Source: Comamonadaceae bacterium UBA4962 (GTDB lineage Bacteria; Pseudomonadota; Gammaproteobacteria; Burkholderiales; Burkholderiaceae_C). Taken from it: a stretch of DNA of 29,471 nucleotides. The position numbers were made by a program, and so were the translations under genes. The stretch is taken from NCBI GenBank assembly GCA_002397315.1, contig DHAE01000028.1, positions 1 through 29,471 on the forward strand. The letters run 5' to 3'. Shown piece by piece: positions 22,553 through 29,471 of this stretch. The stretch's first letter is position 1. Each line of letters begins with the position of its first letter. Below the pieces are notes generated by a model that saw only the letters and a list, made by a program, of their open reading frames with translations, did no database searches and had not been told where the DNA came from.

Positions 22553-24253
22553 TTAGTGCAGCCCGCCCACCCCCTGGCCGTAGGGCCGGCCGGCACCCGA
22601 TGGGCGCGCCGCCGCACCGAGGCACAGCACGGCGGCGAGCAGTGCCAGGCAGAGCAGCCGGACCGCGGCGAGCACGGCGACCACCTGGGCGGAAACCGCC
22701 GCGGGCATGGCCAGCAGGGCCAGGTTTTCGCCCAGGTCCGCCGCCACGAGCAGGGCCATGCACCAGTGGGCATGGCGGGGCAGCCAGCCGATCGGCCGGC
22801 CGAGCGGTACCGCCTGCGCCACCAGGCGCCGCAACGCCCATGCCACCGGGTAGGCGATCCAGGCGGCGTAGGCGGCGATGAAGGCGGTGTCCCAGGCCAG
22901 CGCGGGGCGCAGGGCGCCGCCGCAGGCCGCCGCCGCTTCGCCGCCCCAGGCCGCGGCGATCTGGGCGAACGAGGGCAGCAGCCGCATCCAGGCGGCCGGC
23001 CCACCGGGCGCGCACGACTGCTGCTCCGCCAGCACGGCCACGGCGAAGAGCGCGGCCACGGCCAGCGGCAGCACCCAGCCCAGGGTGCGCCAGGGCTGGG
23101 TGCGCGGAACGTGCTCCGCCGGCACCGCCGCGGCAACGGGCTGCGCGCTCGCGTCGATCACGTCGTCGGGCCGGCGTTCGCGGGCGTTCATTCCGCCCCA
23201 GGCCCAGTAAGGGCAGTCGTACGCCTGATCGTGCATGGGTGTGTGCGGATCGCCGGGGCGCAGCTGGCTGCGGTCCAGCCGCAGGCCCTGCGCGCAGGCT
23301 TCCTCGGCCATCCATCGCAGCGTGGTGCGCGACAGGCCGTCGCGGGCGTACGAGCCGCCGATGTCGCTGTGCACGCCGCGGAACCAGCGTTGCGAGAAGC
23401 TGCGGTGCGGCAGTTCGCGGGCCGTGAAGTGCGGATCTTGGTAGCGGCGCGGCGTATAGGGCACGCGCGATTCGTGCAGCGACATCGCATGGCGCACGTG
23501 CACGAACCGCTTGCTGGCGAAGTCGCTGGAGTTGGTGATCTTCACGCCCCCCAGCAAGCCGCTGCCGATGGCCTCGACGGTGTCCCACACGCCCACGAAG
23601 TGGACGAGCGGCGTGCGGCCGCGGGCGAAGTTCTCGATCACGTCGCGCGCGAAATCCTCGCGCTGCCGCGATCCCGACGGGTTGGAACGCCCGGGCGGCG
23701 CGAAGTAGGTGCGAACCAGATTGTCGAGCAGGGGCAGGCCGCCCGTGTGGACGAGGCCGTACATGTTGAGCATGCCGGCCACGGCGCGGGCCGTGAAGGC
23801 GCCGCGCGAGAAGCCGAGCAGGTAGATGCGGTCGCCTTCGCGGTAGCTGCGGACCAGGAATTCGTAGGCGCCCGCGATGTTGGAGAACGCGCCGCCGCCC
23901 AGCGCCAGGCCCCTCAGGCGTTCGCCGTACTCGCGCAGCCGGGCACCGGCCGTCGAGGGAGGAAACAGGTTGGCGGTGCCCACGCCCGGGTCGTAGTACA
24001 CGATCTGTTCGGGTTCCCGGCCGTCCGGGTCGGGGCCCTTGTGCAGCATGCGCAGCAGCTTGACGACGTTGGTGTCCTGGTCGTTGCCCAGGATGTTGCC
24101 CGTGCCGTCGAAGAGCAGCACGAGGTTGCGCCCGGGCATGGCGGCCCAGCGGGCTTCGGCGGCGATGCACTCCAGCAGCACGCCGTCGCGCGTGGGGGTG
24201 GCGGTGCCGCCGGCGTGGCGCCGCGGCTCCGCAGGGGTGGCGGTATCGGTCAT
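22553..24253 (-). CDS. DUF2235 alpha/beta-hydrolase with C-terminal membrane domain
   Basis: A 566-residue protein. Residues about 42-385 form a DUF2235 (T6SS Tle1-like phospholipase) hydrolase: FDGTGNILGND (48-58), the nucleophile elbow LGFSRGAF with Ser149, FVGVWDTVEA with a likely catalytic Asp, and GVHSDIGGSY with a likely His. The last 160 or so residues hold three or four hydrophobic segments (WVLPLAVAALFAVAVLA and later stretches), so the enzyme is probably anchored in the inner membrane. The ATG at 24253 has a GAGAGG site upstream. No vgrG, PAAR or immunity gene is nearby, so effector status is not supported. Substrate is unknown, perhaps a lipid ester. Confidence 0.85.
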   Translation of the reverse strand: MTDTATPAEPRRHAGGTATPTRDGVLLECIAAEARWAAMPGRNLVLLFDGTGNILGNDQDTNVVKLLRMLHKGPDPDGREPEQIVYYDPGVGTANLFPPSTAGARLREYGERLRGLALGGGAFSNIAGAYEFLVRSYREGDRIYLLGFSRGAFTARAVAGMLNMYGLVHTGGLPLLDNLVRTYFAPPGRSNPSGSRQREDFARDVIENFARGRTPLVHFVGVWDTVEAIGSGLLGGVKITNSSDFASKRFVHVRHAMSLHESRVPYTPRRYQDPHFTARELPHRSFSQRWFRGVHSDIGGSYARDGLSRTTLRWMAEEACAQGLRLDRSQLRPGDPHTPMHDQAYDCPYWAWGGMNARERRPDDVIDASAQPVAAAVPAEHVPRTQPWRTLGWVLPLAVAALFAVAVLAEQQSCAPGGPAAWMRLLPSFAQIAAAWGGEAAAACGGALRPALAWDTAFIAAYAAWIAYPVAWALRRLVAQAVPLGRPIGWLPRHAHWCMALLVAADLGENLALLAMPAAVSAQVVAVLAAVRLLCLALLAAVLCLGAAARPSGAGRPYGQGVGGLH

Positions 24254-24360
24254 GGTCCTCTCTCCCTCTTTGTAGTTCCCCGAAGGGTGGACCATTCTGA
24301 CGACATCGCGGTGCCGCCCGCAAGGGGGCGCCGCCCCACGGACGGGGATCGGCGGCGGTG

Positions 24361-24663
24361 CTAGATCGCCGGGCCTTCCAGGTGGAGGTCGCCCAGGGGG
24401 TAGGCCACGCAGGGCAGTACGCAGCCTTCGGCCTTTTCCTCGGCGCTCAGGCCCGGCCATTCGATCGCATAGCGCACCGCGCCTTCGGCCAGCACGCCGA
24501 TGCAGGTGCGGCAGGTGCCGTTGCGGCACGAGCTCGGCCAGTCGATGCCGCCCTGTTCCATGGACTGCAGCAGGGTCTGCTCGGGCCAGGCGTCGCACTG
24601 CGCGCCGTCGTGTCCGATCCGGGCGATGAAGAAGGGGGGCTTGGGAGCGGCGGAAGAGGTCAT
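24361..24663 (-). CDS. Small plant-type [2Fe-2S] ferredoxin
   Basis: A 100-residue electron carrier. The cluster ligands fit the plant-type pattern: Cys46, Cys51 and Cys54 (SSCRNGTCRTC), then Cys85 (LPCVAYP). An extra Cys81 lies just before the last ligand. The ATG at 24663 is preferred because the ferredoxin fold begins about ten residues later (PPFFIARI); the frame continues upstream into Arg/Ser-rich sequence without conservation. It lies 107 bp upstream of the DUF2235 gene on the same strand. No reductase or oxygenase partner is adjacent, so its redox partner is unknown. Confidence 0.88.
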   Translation of the reverse strand: MTSSAAPKPPFFIARIGHDGAQCDAWPEQTLLQSMEQGGIDWPSSCRNGTCRTCIGVLAEGAVRYAIEWPGLSAEEKAEGCVLPCVAYPLGDLHLEGPAI

Positions 24664-24738
24664 CGAAAAGAGCGGGACGGACGAGGAAAAAAGACGGCAA
24701 CGGGACGGGAGCGCGGTACCGCCGGGCAGGTTGCCCAC

Positions 24739-24853
24739 TGCCCAAAATTCAGGCAGCGAAGAACAATGCCTTATGAATCAAGCACTTGCCACTGCCATAC
24801 AGCGCTGGTCCCGTGTTATCCACACAGTTGTCCAGCGCGTGGCGGGATAACCG
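24739..24853 (+). repeat. 115-bp repeat unit A with perfect DnaA box
   Basis: First of two tandem imperfect copies in the 365-bp non-coding gap 24664-25028. The unit begins TGCCCAAAA with a small inverted repeat (CTGCC/GGCAG) and carries the exact DnaA box TTATCCACA at 24816-24824. TTGTCCA follows three bases later, and the unit ends with GGATAACCG. GTTATCC (24815-24821) and GGATAAC (24845-24851) are inverted. An ungapped comparison by eye with unit B gives about 86 of 115 identical bases. The rest of the gap shows no gene. Confidence 0.75.
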
Positions 24854-24873
24854 GCCGCTTCGGGGACCGGCGC

Positions 24874-24988
24874 TGCCCAAAAAACAGGCAGCGCGTGGCA
24901 TTCCCTGAAAAATCAACGACTTGCGGCGGCCGTACAGGGCCTGTCCCGGGTTATCCACATGATTGTCCAATGCGGGGAGGGATAACCG
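24874..24988 (+). repeat. 115-bp repeat unit B with perfect DnaA box
   Basis: Second copy, the same length and orientation, 135 bp after unit A. TTATCCACA is at 24951-24959, again followed by TTGTCCA and GGATAACCG. The inverted pair is longer here: GGTTATCC (24949-24956) and GGATAACC (24980-24987). At its left end GCGCTGCC (24870-24877) and GGCAGCGC (24887-24894) form a perfect 8-bp hairpin around an A-rich loop. The conserved spacing of all these parts argues for a functional element and not chance. Confidence 0.75.
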
Positions 24989-25028
24989 TATGCGGAGTTC
25001 CGGGCGGCCTGCAGGGGCCGGGCCGGCG

Positions 25029-25310
25029 TCAGACCTCGACCTTCACGCCCTTCCAGAAAGCGAAGCGGCCACGGATTTGCTCCGCTTCGGGGCGGGGATC
25101 GGGGTAGGTCCAGGCGGCGTCCGGGTTGAGTTCGCCGTCGACCAGCAGCGAGCGGTAGGCGGCCTGGCCCTTCCAGGGGCAGGTGGTGCGGTGGTTGCTG
25201 AAGGTGAAGTACTGCGCCTTCAGCGCGCTTTCGGGAAAGTAGTGGTTGCCCTCGACGAGGACCGTGTCGTCGCTCTCGGCGACGACAACGCCGTTCCAGA
25301 TGGCTTTCAT
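25029..25310 (-). CDS. DUF427 domain protein
   Basis: A 93-residue protein that is a single DUF427 domain: MKAIWNGVVVAESDDTVLVEGNHYFP, HRTTCPWKGQAAY, and a C-terminal FAFWKGVKVEV. The central CPWKG and the Asn/Tyr/Phe-rich first strands are the family hallmarks. DUF427 proteins are small beta-fold proteins of unknown biochemical role, widespread in bacteria and fungi. It lies just after the DnaA-box repeats and 114 bp before the kinase stop, on the same strand. It is complete, with its ATG at 25310. Confidence 0.9.
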   Translation of the reverse strand: MKAIWNGVVVAESDDTVLVEGNHYFPESALKAQYFTFSNHRTTCPWKGQAAYRSLLVDGELNPDAAWTYPDPRPEAEQIRGRFAFWKGVKVEV

Positions 25311-25424
25311 GGGGTGGACTCGGTAGGTGTATCAGGGATGGACGACAAAAGGGCGGACACGCCCCGAGGGCATGCCCGCACGGCTGCACCATACCCGGTT
25401 TTGCGGGCGGGCGGCCGCCGGGCC

Positions 25425-27956
25425 TCACTGCGCAGGCGATGCGGTTTCCACGGGCCCGCGGGCCGGCAGTTCGATGTGGAACACCGCGCCACCAGCCACG
25501 TTGCGCGCGTGGATGCGTCCCTGCAGCGCTTCGACGATCTTGCGGCAGATCGCGAGGCCCAGCCCCGTGCCGCCGAAGCCGTTGCGGGTGGTGCTCGATT
25601 GCGCGAAGGCCTCGAAGATGCGATCGAGCTCCGCCTCGGGAATGCCCGGGCCCTGGTCCTCGACTTCGATGTGGATCGTGTCCTGGCAGTCGACGGCCGC
25701 GCGCAACTGCACGCAGGAGCCGTCGGGCGAGAATTTGATGGCGTTCGCGAGCACGTTGCGGACCACCTGCTGGAAGCGCTGCGGATCGACCTTGGCGACC
25801 AGCGGGGCCGTGGGCAGATCGATCCGCAGGTTCTGCCGGCGCGATGCGACGAGCGGCTCGAGTTCGCGCGCCACCGCGCGGACGTGCCCCCGCAGGTCGG
25901 TGCGTTCGAGATGGAAGGTGCCGATGGCGCTTTCGATCTTGGCGACGTCGAGCAGGTCGTTCACGAGGGCGAGCAGCCGGCGGCCGGCCGCGTGGATGTC
26001 GGTGAACATCGACCACAGACGGGCATCCTGGGTACGGGCGGTGCCCAGTTCGGCGAAGCCGATGATCGACTGCAGCGGCGTGCGGAGCTCATGGCTCATG
26101 TTGGCCACGAATTCCGAGCGGGTGCGGGCGGACTCCTCGGCCGCGTCCCGGGCTTCGCGCGTGGCGCGCTCGGCCTCGCGGAACTCGCTGATGTCCATGA
26201 GGATGCTGAGCACGCCGGTCACCTCGCCGCGCTCGACCTCCACGGCCGCCTTGAGCACCCGCGTGGCGCGCCGCACGCCATCGCCGTAGGGCAGGTCCAT
26301 TTCGAGCGTCCTGCCGCCGCCGCCTTCGGAGATCGCCGCATCGTCGGCCGCCTCGCCGGGATAGAGTTCCAGCTGCCCGCCGACGACGCGGTCGCGGTGC
26401 CGCCCCATGGCCTGCTCCCAGGCGCGGTTCACGAGGACCACGCGGTGCTCGCGGTCGGTGAGCATCATCGGTTGCGGGCTGGTTTCGAGGAGCAGGTTCT
26501 GGAACACGAGCTGGGCCCGCAGACGCTGGTAGGCCTGCTCGCGCTCGGTGACGTCCACGGCGCTGCCGACGAAGGCGAGCACGGAGCCGTCCGCCGCGCA
26601 CAGCGGCACGGCGGCCACGTCGAGCACCCGCTCGCCCTGGGGGGCGTGCAGCCGCACCTGGCGCGTGCGGAGGTTGGCGCCGGAATGCGGGTCGAGCATG
26701 GCCGCCACGCGCTCGCGGCTGTCGGGGTGGACGAGATCCTGCAGCCGCAGGCCGATCGCGGAAGGGGGCGGGTGGCCGCTGAGCGCGCTCCAGCGTGCAT
26801 TCACGTACGTGAGCACGCCCTCGCTGTCGGTGCGGAAGATCAGCTCCTGCACGCTGCGCAGCAGCAGGGCGAGGTCGCGTTCGCTGCTCGCGACGCGCTC
26901 CTGCGCGACGTCCACGGCGCGGCGGGCGGCCTCGCGGGAGCGCAGGCTGCGCCAGGCGACCCATGTGAGCGCCAGTACCAGCAGCACCATGCAGGCTTCC
27001 GTGACCAGGAACGGATAGGCATCCTGCAGCCAGCGCGCGACGGCCGCGCTGCGCGGCTCCTCGACGATCACCACGAGTGGCCGGCTGCGCGAGGCGCGGT
27101 AGGCGACGATGCGGTCCGGGCCGAGCACTCCCGGCCCGGTATAGCTGCCGCGCTCGCTCTCGGGCAGCAGGCGGTCGAACACCGGCAGGTCCGAGACGTC
27201 GCGCCGGGGCAGGTCGCGCACGAAGATCGACGAGGCGAGGATGTGGCCGTCGTCGGAGGCGATCACCGCGTCGTAGCACAGCGATTCCAGCGCGAGGTAC
27301 TGGAAGTTGGAGAGCGCGTCGGGGTTCACCAGGGCGACGAGCACGAGCGGCGTGCCGACCTCGTCGTGGAAGCCGTGCATCAGCGGGATGAAGGCCAGAC
27401 CGAGGGGCGCGGCGGCCGCCGGGGCGTCGCTGCGCAGGCTCTCCAGGCCGCGGCCGGGCAGCAGCGGCCCGATGCCCTGGCTGCCCGCGGCCGGCCAGGG
27501 GCCGAGGCGGGTCCGGTCGATGCGCAGCCCCGAGGCGGCAGGGTCCGTGCTGGCCAGCACGTGCCCTTCCGTGTCCAGCACCGAGACGCTGCGCACGAAG
27601 GTGAGGGCGGTGAGGGCCTGCTGCATCGGTTCTTCGGCGGCCCGCCGGTCCGTCGCGCCGGCATGCAGCGCCGGCGTCTTCGACAGCGTGGACAGGACCA
27701 GCTCCCCGGCCTCGAAGGTGCGCGTGGTCTGGTCTTCGAGCACACGGGCCAGCAACCGGGCCTGGCTCTCGCTGATGGCGAGTGCGCTGCGCAGATCGGC
27801 CAGGGTCACCACGAGCGCGCCCACGAGCGCCGCCGCTGCCGCGAGCATGCCTGCGGCAAGCACCACGGTGCTCGCGGACAGGGGCCGCCCGCGCCGGAAG
27901 CAGCGCAGCAATCCGGCGCGCCGGAGCGCCTGGGGCCTGGAAGGGCGGCCGCTCAT
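25425..27956 (-). CDS. Membrane histidine kinase with extracytoplasmic sensor and two PAS domains
   Basis: An 843-residue sensor kinase. Helix 1 is near 29-52 and helix 2 near 310-335; the 260 or so residues between them form a Cache-like periplasmic sensor (SVSVLDTEGHVLAS, VIASDDGHILAS). Two PAS domains follow (about 365-475, IFRTDSEGVLTYVN; about 489-600, MMLTDREHRVVLVN), then the HisKA dimerisation helix with the H-box FVANMSHELRTPLQSI (His near 621). The ATPase domain has NVLANAIKFS, DQGPGIPE and GFGGTGLGLAI. There is no fused receiver. Its ATG (27956) overlaps the solute-binding-protein stop as ATGA. Its cognate partner is probably the stand-alone receiver two genes upstream. The stimulus is unknown. 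Confidence 0.92.
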   Translation of the reverse strand: MSGRPSRPQALRRAGLLRCFRRGRPLSASTVVLAAGMLAAAAALVGALVVTLADLRSALAISESQARLLARVLEDQTTRTFEAGELVLSTLSKTPALHAGATDRRAAEEPMQQALTALTFVRSVSVLDTEGHVLASTDPAASGLRIDRTRLGPWPAAGSQGIGPLLPGRGLESLRSDAPAAAAPLGLAFIPLMHGFHDEVGTPLVLVALVNPDALSNFQYLALESLCYDAVIASDDGHILASSIFVRDLPRRDVSDLPVFDRLLPESERGSYTGPGVLGPDRIVAYRASRSRPLVVIVEEPRSAAVARWLQDAYPFLVTEACMVLLVLALTWVAWRSLRSREAARRAVDVAQERVASSERDLALLLRSVQELIFRTDSEGVLTYVNARWSALSGHPPPSAIGLRLQDLVHPDSRERVAAMLDPHSGANLRTRQVRLHAPQGERVLDVAAVPLCAADGSVLAFVGSAVDVTEREQAYQRLRAQLVFQNLLLETSPQPMMLTDREHRVVLVNRAWEQAMGRHRDRVVGGQLELYPGEAADDAAISEGGGGRTLEMDLPYGDGVRRATRVLKAAVEVERGEVTGVLSILMDISEFREAERATREARDAAEESARTRSEFVANMSHELRTPLQSIIGFAELGTARTQDARLWSMFTDIHAAGRRLLALVNDLLDVAKIESAIGTFHLERTDLRGHVRAVARELEPLVASRRQNLRIDLPTAPLVAKVDPQRFQQVVRNVLANAIKFSPDGSCVQLRAAVDCQDTIHIEVEDQGPGIPEAELDRIFEAFAQSSTTRNGFGGTGLGLAICRKIVEALQGRIHARNVAGGAVFHIELPARGPVETASPAQ

Positions 27957-28786
27957 GGTGCCACCAGTGCGCCGAGACCGTAGCGGCGGGCCACGGCGAG
28001 CAGCCGGCCGTCGCCCTTGACGCGTGCCACGAAGGTGTCCACCGCGGCCAGCCATTCCTCGTCGCCCGGCCGCACTGCGTAGGCCAGCGGGATGTCGAGG
28101 ACGGGCGAGGGCGGCAGCACCACCCGCGTCCAGTCGGCGCTCTCGGTGAGCTGCCGGGCGTAGATGTCGTTCGTGAAGAAGACGTCGATGCGGCCCGCGG
28201 CCAGTTCGCGCTCGCGGGTCTCGCTCGGCTGCACGGTCACCACGGTGGCGTGGCGCAGCCGTGCCTGGACGGCCGGCAGGATCAGCGAGCCGCTCTGCAC
28301 GCCTACCGCGACGCCGGGACGGTCGATGTCGCTCCAGTGCCGCACCACCGGGTTGCTCTTGGTCGTGACGGCGTGCACGCTGCTGTGGAGGTAGGGCTGG
28401 CTGAACCGGAGATCCTGCATGCGCGGCCGCAGCTTGCCGATGCCGGACATGGCGATGTCGCAGCGCTGCGTGAGCAGATCGTGCACGAACGCGTCGACGC
28501 TGGAATCCACGTGGACCACCCGCACGCCGAGATCCTGGGCGAAATAGCGGGACAGCTCGATGTCGATTCCGCTCAACTGGCGCGTGCGTGGGTGGCGGTA
28601 GGTCACTCCGTAGTAGGTGGGCCAGATGCAGACCCGCACCTCGCCGGTGGCGCGCACCCGGTCGTGTACGGGCCCCGCGTGCGCGCCGGCGGACACCGCG
28701 CAGGCCAGGGCGGCGGCCAGCAGCGGCTGCGCCGCCCGCCATGCTGCGGGGCGGGGGCCGGCACCGTCTGCGTCCGGTCGTCGCAT
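27953..28786 (-). CDS. Family-3 periplasmic solute-binding protein in a sensor operon
   Basis: A 277-residue protein. Signal peptide: PLLAAALACAVSAGAHA, with cleavage likely near residue 37. The mature part has the type-2 periplasmic-binding fold of amino-acid binders (GEVRVCIWPTYYGVTY, LSGIDIELSRYFAQDLGV, LTQRCDIAMSGIGKLRPRMQDLRFSQPYLHS, FTNDIYARQL). No permease or ATPase gene is nearby. It lies between a receiver gene (TGATG overlap) and a sensor kinase (ATGA overlap), so it probably presents a ligand to the kinase's periplasmic domain and does not serve uptake. The ligand is unknown, and this role is inference from context. Confidence 0.88.
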   Translation of the reverse strand: MRRPDADGAGPRPAAWRAAQPLLAAALACAVSAGAHAGPVHDRVRATGEVRVCIWPTYYGVTYRHPRTRQLSGIDIELSRYFAQDLGVRVVHVDSSVDAFVHDLLTQRCDIAMSGIGKLRPRMQDLRFSQPYLHSSVHAVTTKSNPVVRHWSDIDRPGVAVGVQSGSLILPAVQARLRHATVVTVQPSETRERELAAGRIDVFFTNDIYARQLTESADWTRVVLPPSPVLDIPLAYAVRPGDEEWLAAVDTFVARVKGDGRLLAVARRYGLGALVAP

Positions 28787-29166
28787 CAGCCCGCCGCCCT
28801 GCGCGGGCCGAGCTGCCGCACCCGGTCGGCGATCTGCGCAGGGCTGAAGGGCTTGGCGATGAAATCGTGGGCGCCTGCCCGCATGCCGGCGTCGCGGTCC
28901 CGCATGCTGTCGCGGGCGCTCAGCATGATCACCTGGGTATGCGCGAGCCCGGGGCTGCTGCGGATGCGGCGGCACACTTCCAGGCCGTCGATCCCGCCCG
29001 GCATCATCACGTCCAGCAGCACGATGTCCGGCCGTTCGGCATGCGCCATGGCGAGCGCCGCGGAGCCGCTTTCCGCCTCGTGCAGAGCCAGCCCCTGGTC
29101 CTCCAGCGTCATGCGCAGCAGCCGACGGATGTCCGCGTGGTCGTCGACAATGAGTACGGTTTTCAT
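28786..29166 (-). CDS. Stand-alone receiver-domain response regulator (CheY-like)
   Basis: A 126-residue single-domain response regulator. Acidic residues D8/D9 (LIVDDHADIR), phospho-acceptor Asp in IVLLDVMMPGG (about 52), the switch Ser in MLSARDS, and the conserved Lys in FIAKPFSPAQI are all present. There is no output domain, so it must act by protein contact or phosphotransfer. It is the first gene of a coupled set with a solute-binding protein and a membrane kinase, and has a good promoter upstream. Confidence 0.93.
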   Translation of the reverse strand: MKTVLIVDDHADIRRLLRMTLEDQGLALHEAESGSAALAMAHAERPDIVLLDVMMPGGIDGLEVCRRIRSSPGLAHTQVIMLSARDSMRDRDAGMRAGAHDFIAKPFSPAQIADRVRQLGPRRAAG

Positions 29167-29196
29167 TCAGTGCGCGCTGGCAGTGGCAAAGTGTGA

Positions 29197-29225
29197 ATCA
29201 TATTTATTAGATTTGTCGTGTGCAA
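29197..29225 (-). promoter_or_regulatory. Promoter of the receiver / binding-protein / kinase operon
   Basis: On the minus strand TTGCAC (29220-29225) and TATGAT (29197-29202; 5 of 6 to the -10 consensus) are separated by exactly 17 bases in an unusually AT-rich patch, 30 bp upstream of the receiver start. The weak -35 suggests dependence on an activator. Confidence 0.55.
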
Positions 29226-29250
29226 GTGCTGCTTTCACATACATGTGCAA
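29219..29250 (-). promoter_or_regulatory. Paired TTGCACA direct repeats at the promoter
   Basis: TTGCACA occurs on the minus strand at 29219-29225, over the -35 box, and again at 29244-29250, 25 bp further upstream. A small inverted repeat CACAT-AC-ATGTG lies at 29236-29247. Two same-facing half-sites near helical phase resemble an activator site. The binding protein is unknown; the divergent gene's DNA-binding product is one candidate. Confidence 0.35.
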
Positions 29251-29283
29251 CAGTGGCGCCTGTCGAGCAGCGAGCCGGGCACA

Positions 29284-29471
29284 ATGTCAGCTATGCCGAA
29301 TTCCGAAGAACCCCTGCAAGACCACTACACGACCCTGGAAACCGCCAAATTGCTAGGCATGGCCGTCCGGTCCATCCAGCTCATGGTGGACCGCGGCGAG
29401 CTGGAAGCCTGGAAGACCCCGGGAGGCCACCGGCGCATCTCGCGCGACTCGGTGGAGCGCTGGCTGCGCAG
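29284..29471 (+). CDS. Excisionase/MerR-type HTH DNA-binding protein, 3' cut by window
   Basis: Only about 62 codons are visible. They hold a complete winged-helix domain of the excisionase (HTH_17/MerR-like) family: YTTLETAKLLGMAVRSIQLMVDRGELEAWKTPGGHRRISRDSVERWL. TLxxAAxLLGxSxxTVxxLVxxGxLxAxRTxGGHRR is the usual pattern. Two starts are possible in frame, ATG at 29284 and ATG at 29293; neither has a clear Shine-Dalgarno. The gene is divergent from the receiver operon across 117 bp. The rest of the protein lies outside the window; some relatives carry a further signalling domain, but that cannot be judged here. Confidence 0.8.
   Translation, partial: MSAMPNSEEPLQDHYTTLETAKLLGMAVRSIQLMVDRGELEAWKTPGGHRRISRDSVERWLR

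Noticed and set aside
24773..24850. A short open frame in each 115-bp repeat giving similar peptides (NQALATAIQ-type and NQRLAAAVQ-type) ending at the same TAA
   Set aside because: Copy B has no ATG or other good start, there is no Shine-Dalgarno, and the peptide likeness follows from the DNA likeness. The DnaA-box reading explains the conserved parts better.
24739..24988. Chromosomal origin oriC
   Set aside because: Only two perfect DnaA boxes, no AT-rich unwinding region, and none of the genes usually flanking an origin.
24739..24988. CRISPR array
   Set aside because: Only two long imperfect units with a 20-bp interval; no short identical repeats with regular unique spacers and no cas genes.
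29284..29471. Evidence of an integrated phage from the excisionase-like gene
   Set aside because: No integrase, attachment site or phage gene is visible; this HTH family is common in chromosomal regulators.

Overview
The window is very GC-rich, has dense bacterial genes with short spacers, and its proteins look betaproteobacterial. Gene content and order (acnB, a cyoABCD operon followed by a SURF1 gene and a RegB/RegA pair, ribBX-ribH-nusB, ybgC-tolQRA) suggest Burkholderiales, most likely Comamonadaceae of the Acidovorax type. The genus is inferred from protein style, not from a search. Nothing points to a phage, plasmid or large island; this is mostly core chromosome with a few accessory genes.

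Layout. 1-3.9 kb: the 3' end of acnB with a strong terminator, an N-terminally short SbmA/BacA-type transporter, and an MmyB-type HTH regulator divergent from a small membrane protein across a palindromic operator candidate. 3.9-7.4 kb: a U32 protein (TrhP/YegQ) and a LysR regulator divergent from a TauE/SafE exporter, with a perfect T-N11-A palindrome between the last two. 7.4-14.4 kb: one minus-strand operon, cyoA-cyoB-cyoC-cyoD-surf1-regB-regA. It encodes a bo3-type ubiquinol oxidase, a SURF1 assembly factor and a redox-responsive two-component system. An MHS-type MFS transporter is transcribed divergently from it, with a 17-bp palindrome in the intergenic region. 16.3-22.5 kb: a long minus-strand run, ribBX-ribH-nusB-aminotransferase-ybgC-tolQ-tolR-tolA, with several stop/start overlaps. 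22.5-25.3 kb: a DUF2235 hydrolase with a membrane-spanning C-terminus, a small [2Fe-2S] ferredoxin, and a DUF427 protein. Between the ferredoxin and DUF427 genes lies a 365-bp gap holding two tandem 115-bp imperfect repeats, each with a perfect DnaA box. 25.4-29.5 kb: a translationally coupled response regulator, family-3 solute-binding protein and multi-PAS histidine kinase. The start of an excisionase/MerR-type DNA-binding gene runs divergently off the end of the window.

How the genes work together. The oxidase operon carries its own likely assembly factor and its own candidate redox sensor, so synthesis, assembly and regulation of the quinol oxidase may be linked. The rib/nusB/tol run joins riboflavin synthesis, transcription antitermination and envelope integrity, but tolB and pal are absent downstream of tolA. 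The last locus looks like a three-part sensing system: a periplasmic binding protein, a membrane kinase and a stand-alone receiver. The two most unusual items are the tandem DnaA-box repeats (24739-24988) and the binding-protein/kinase/receiver locus with its TTGCACA-flanked promoter (25425-29250).
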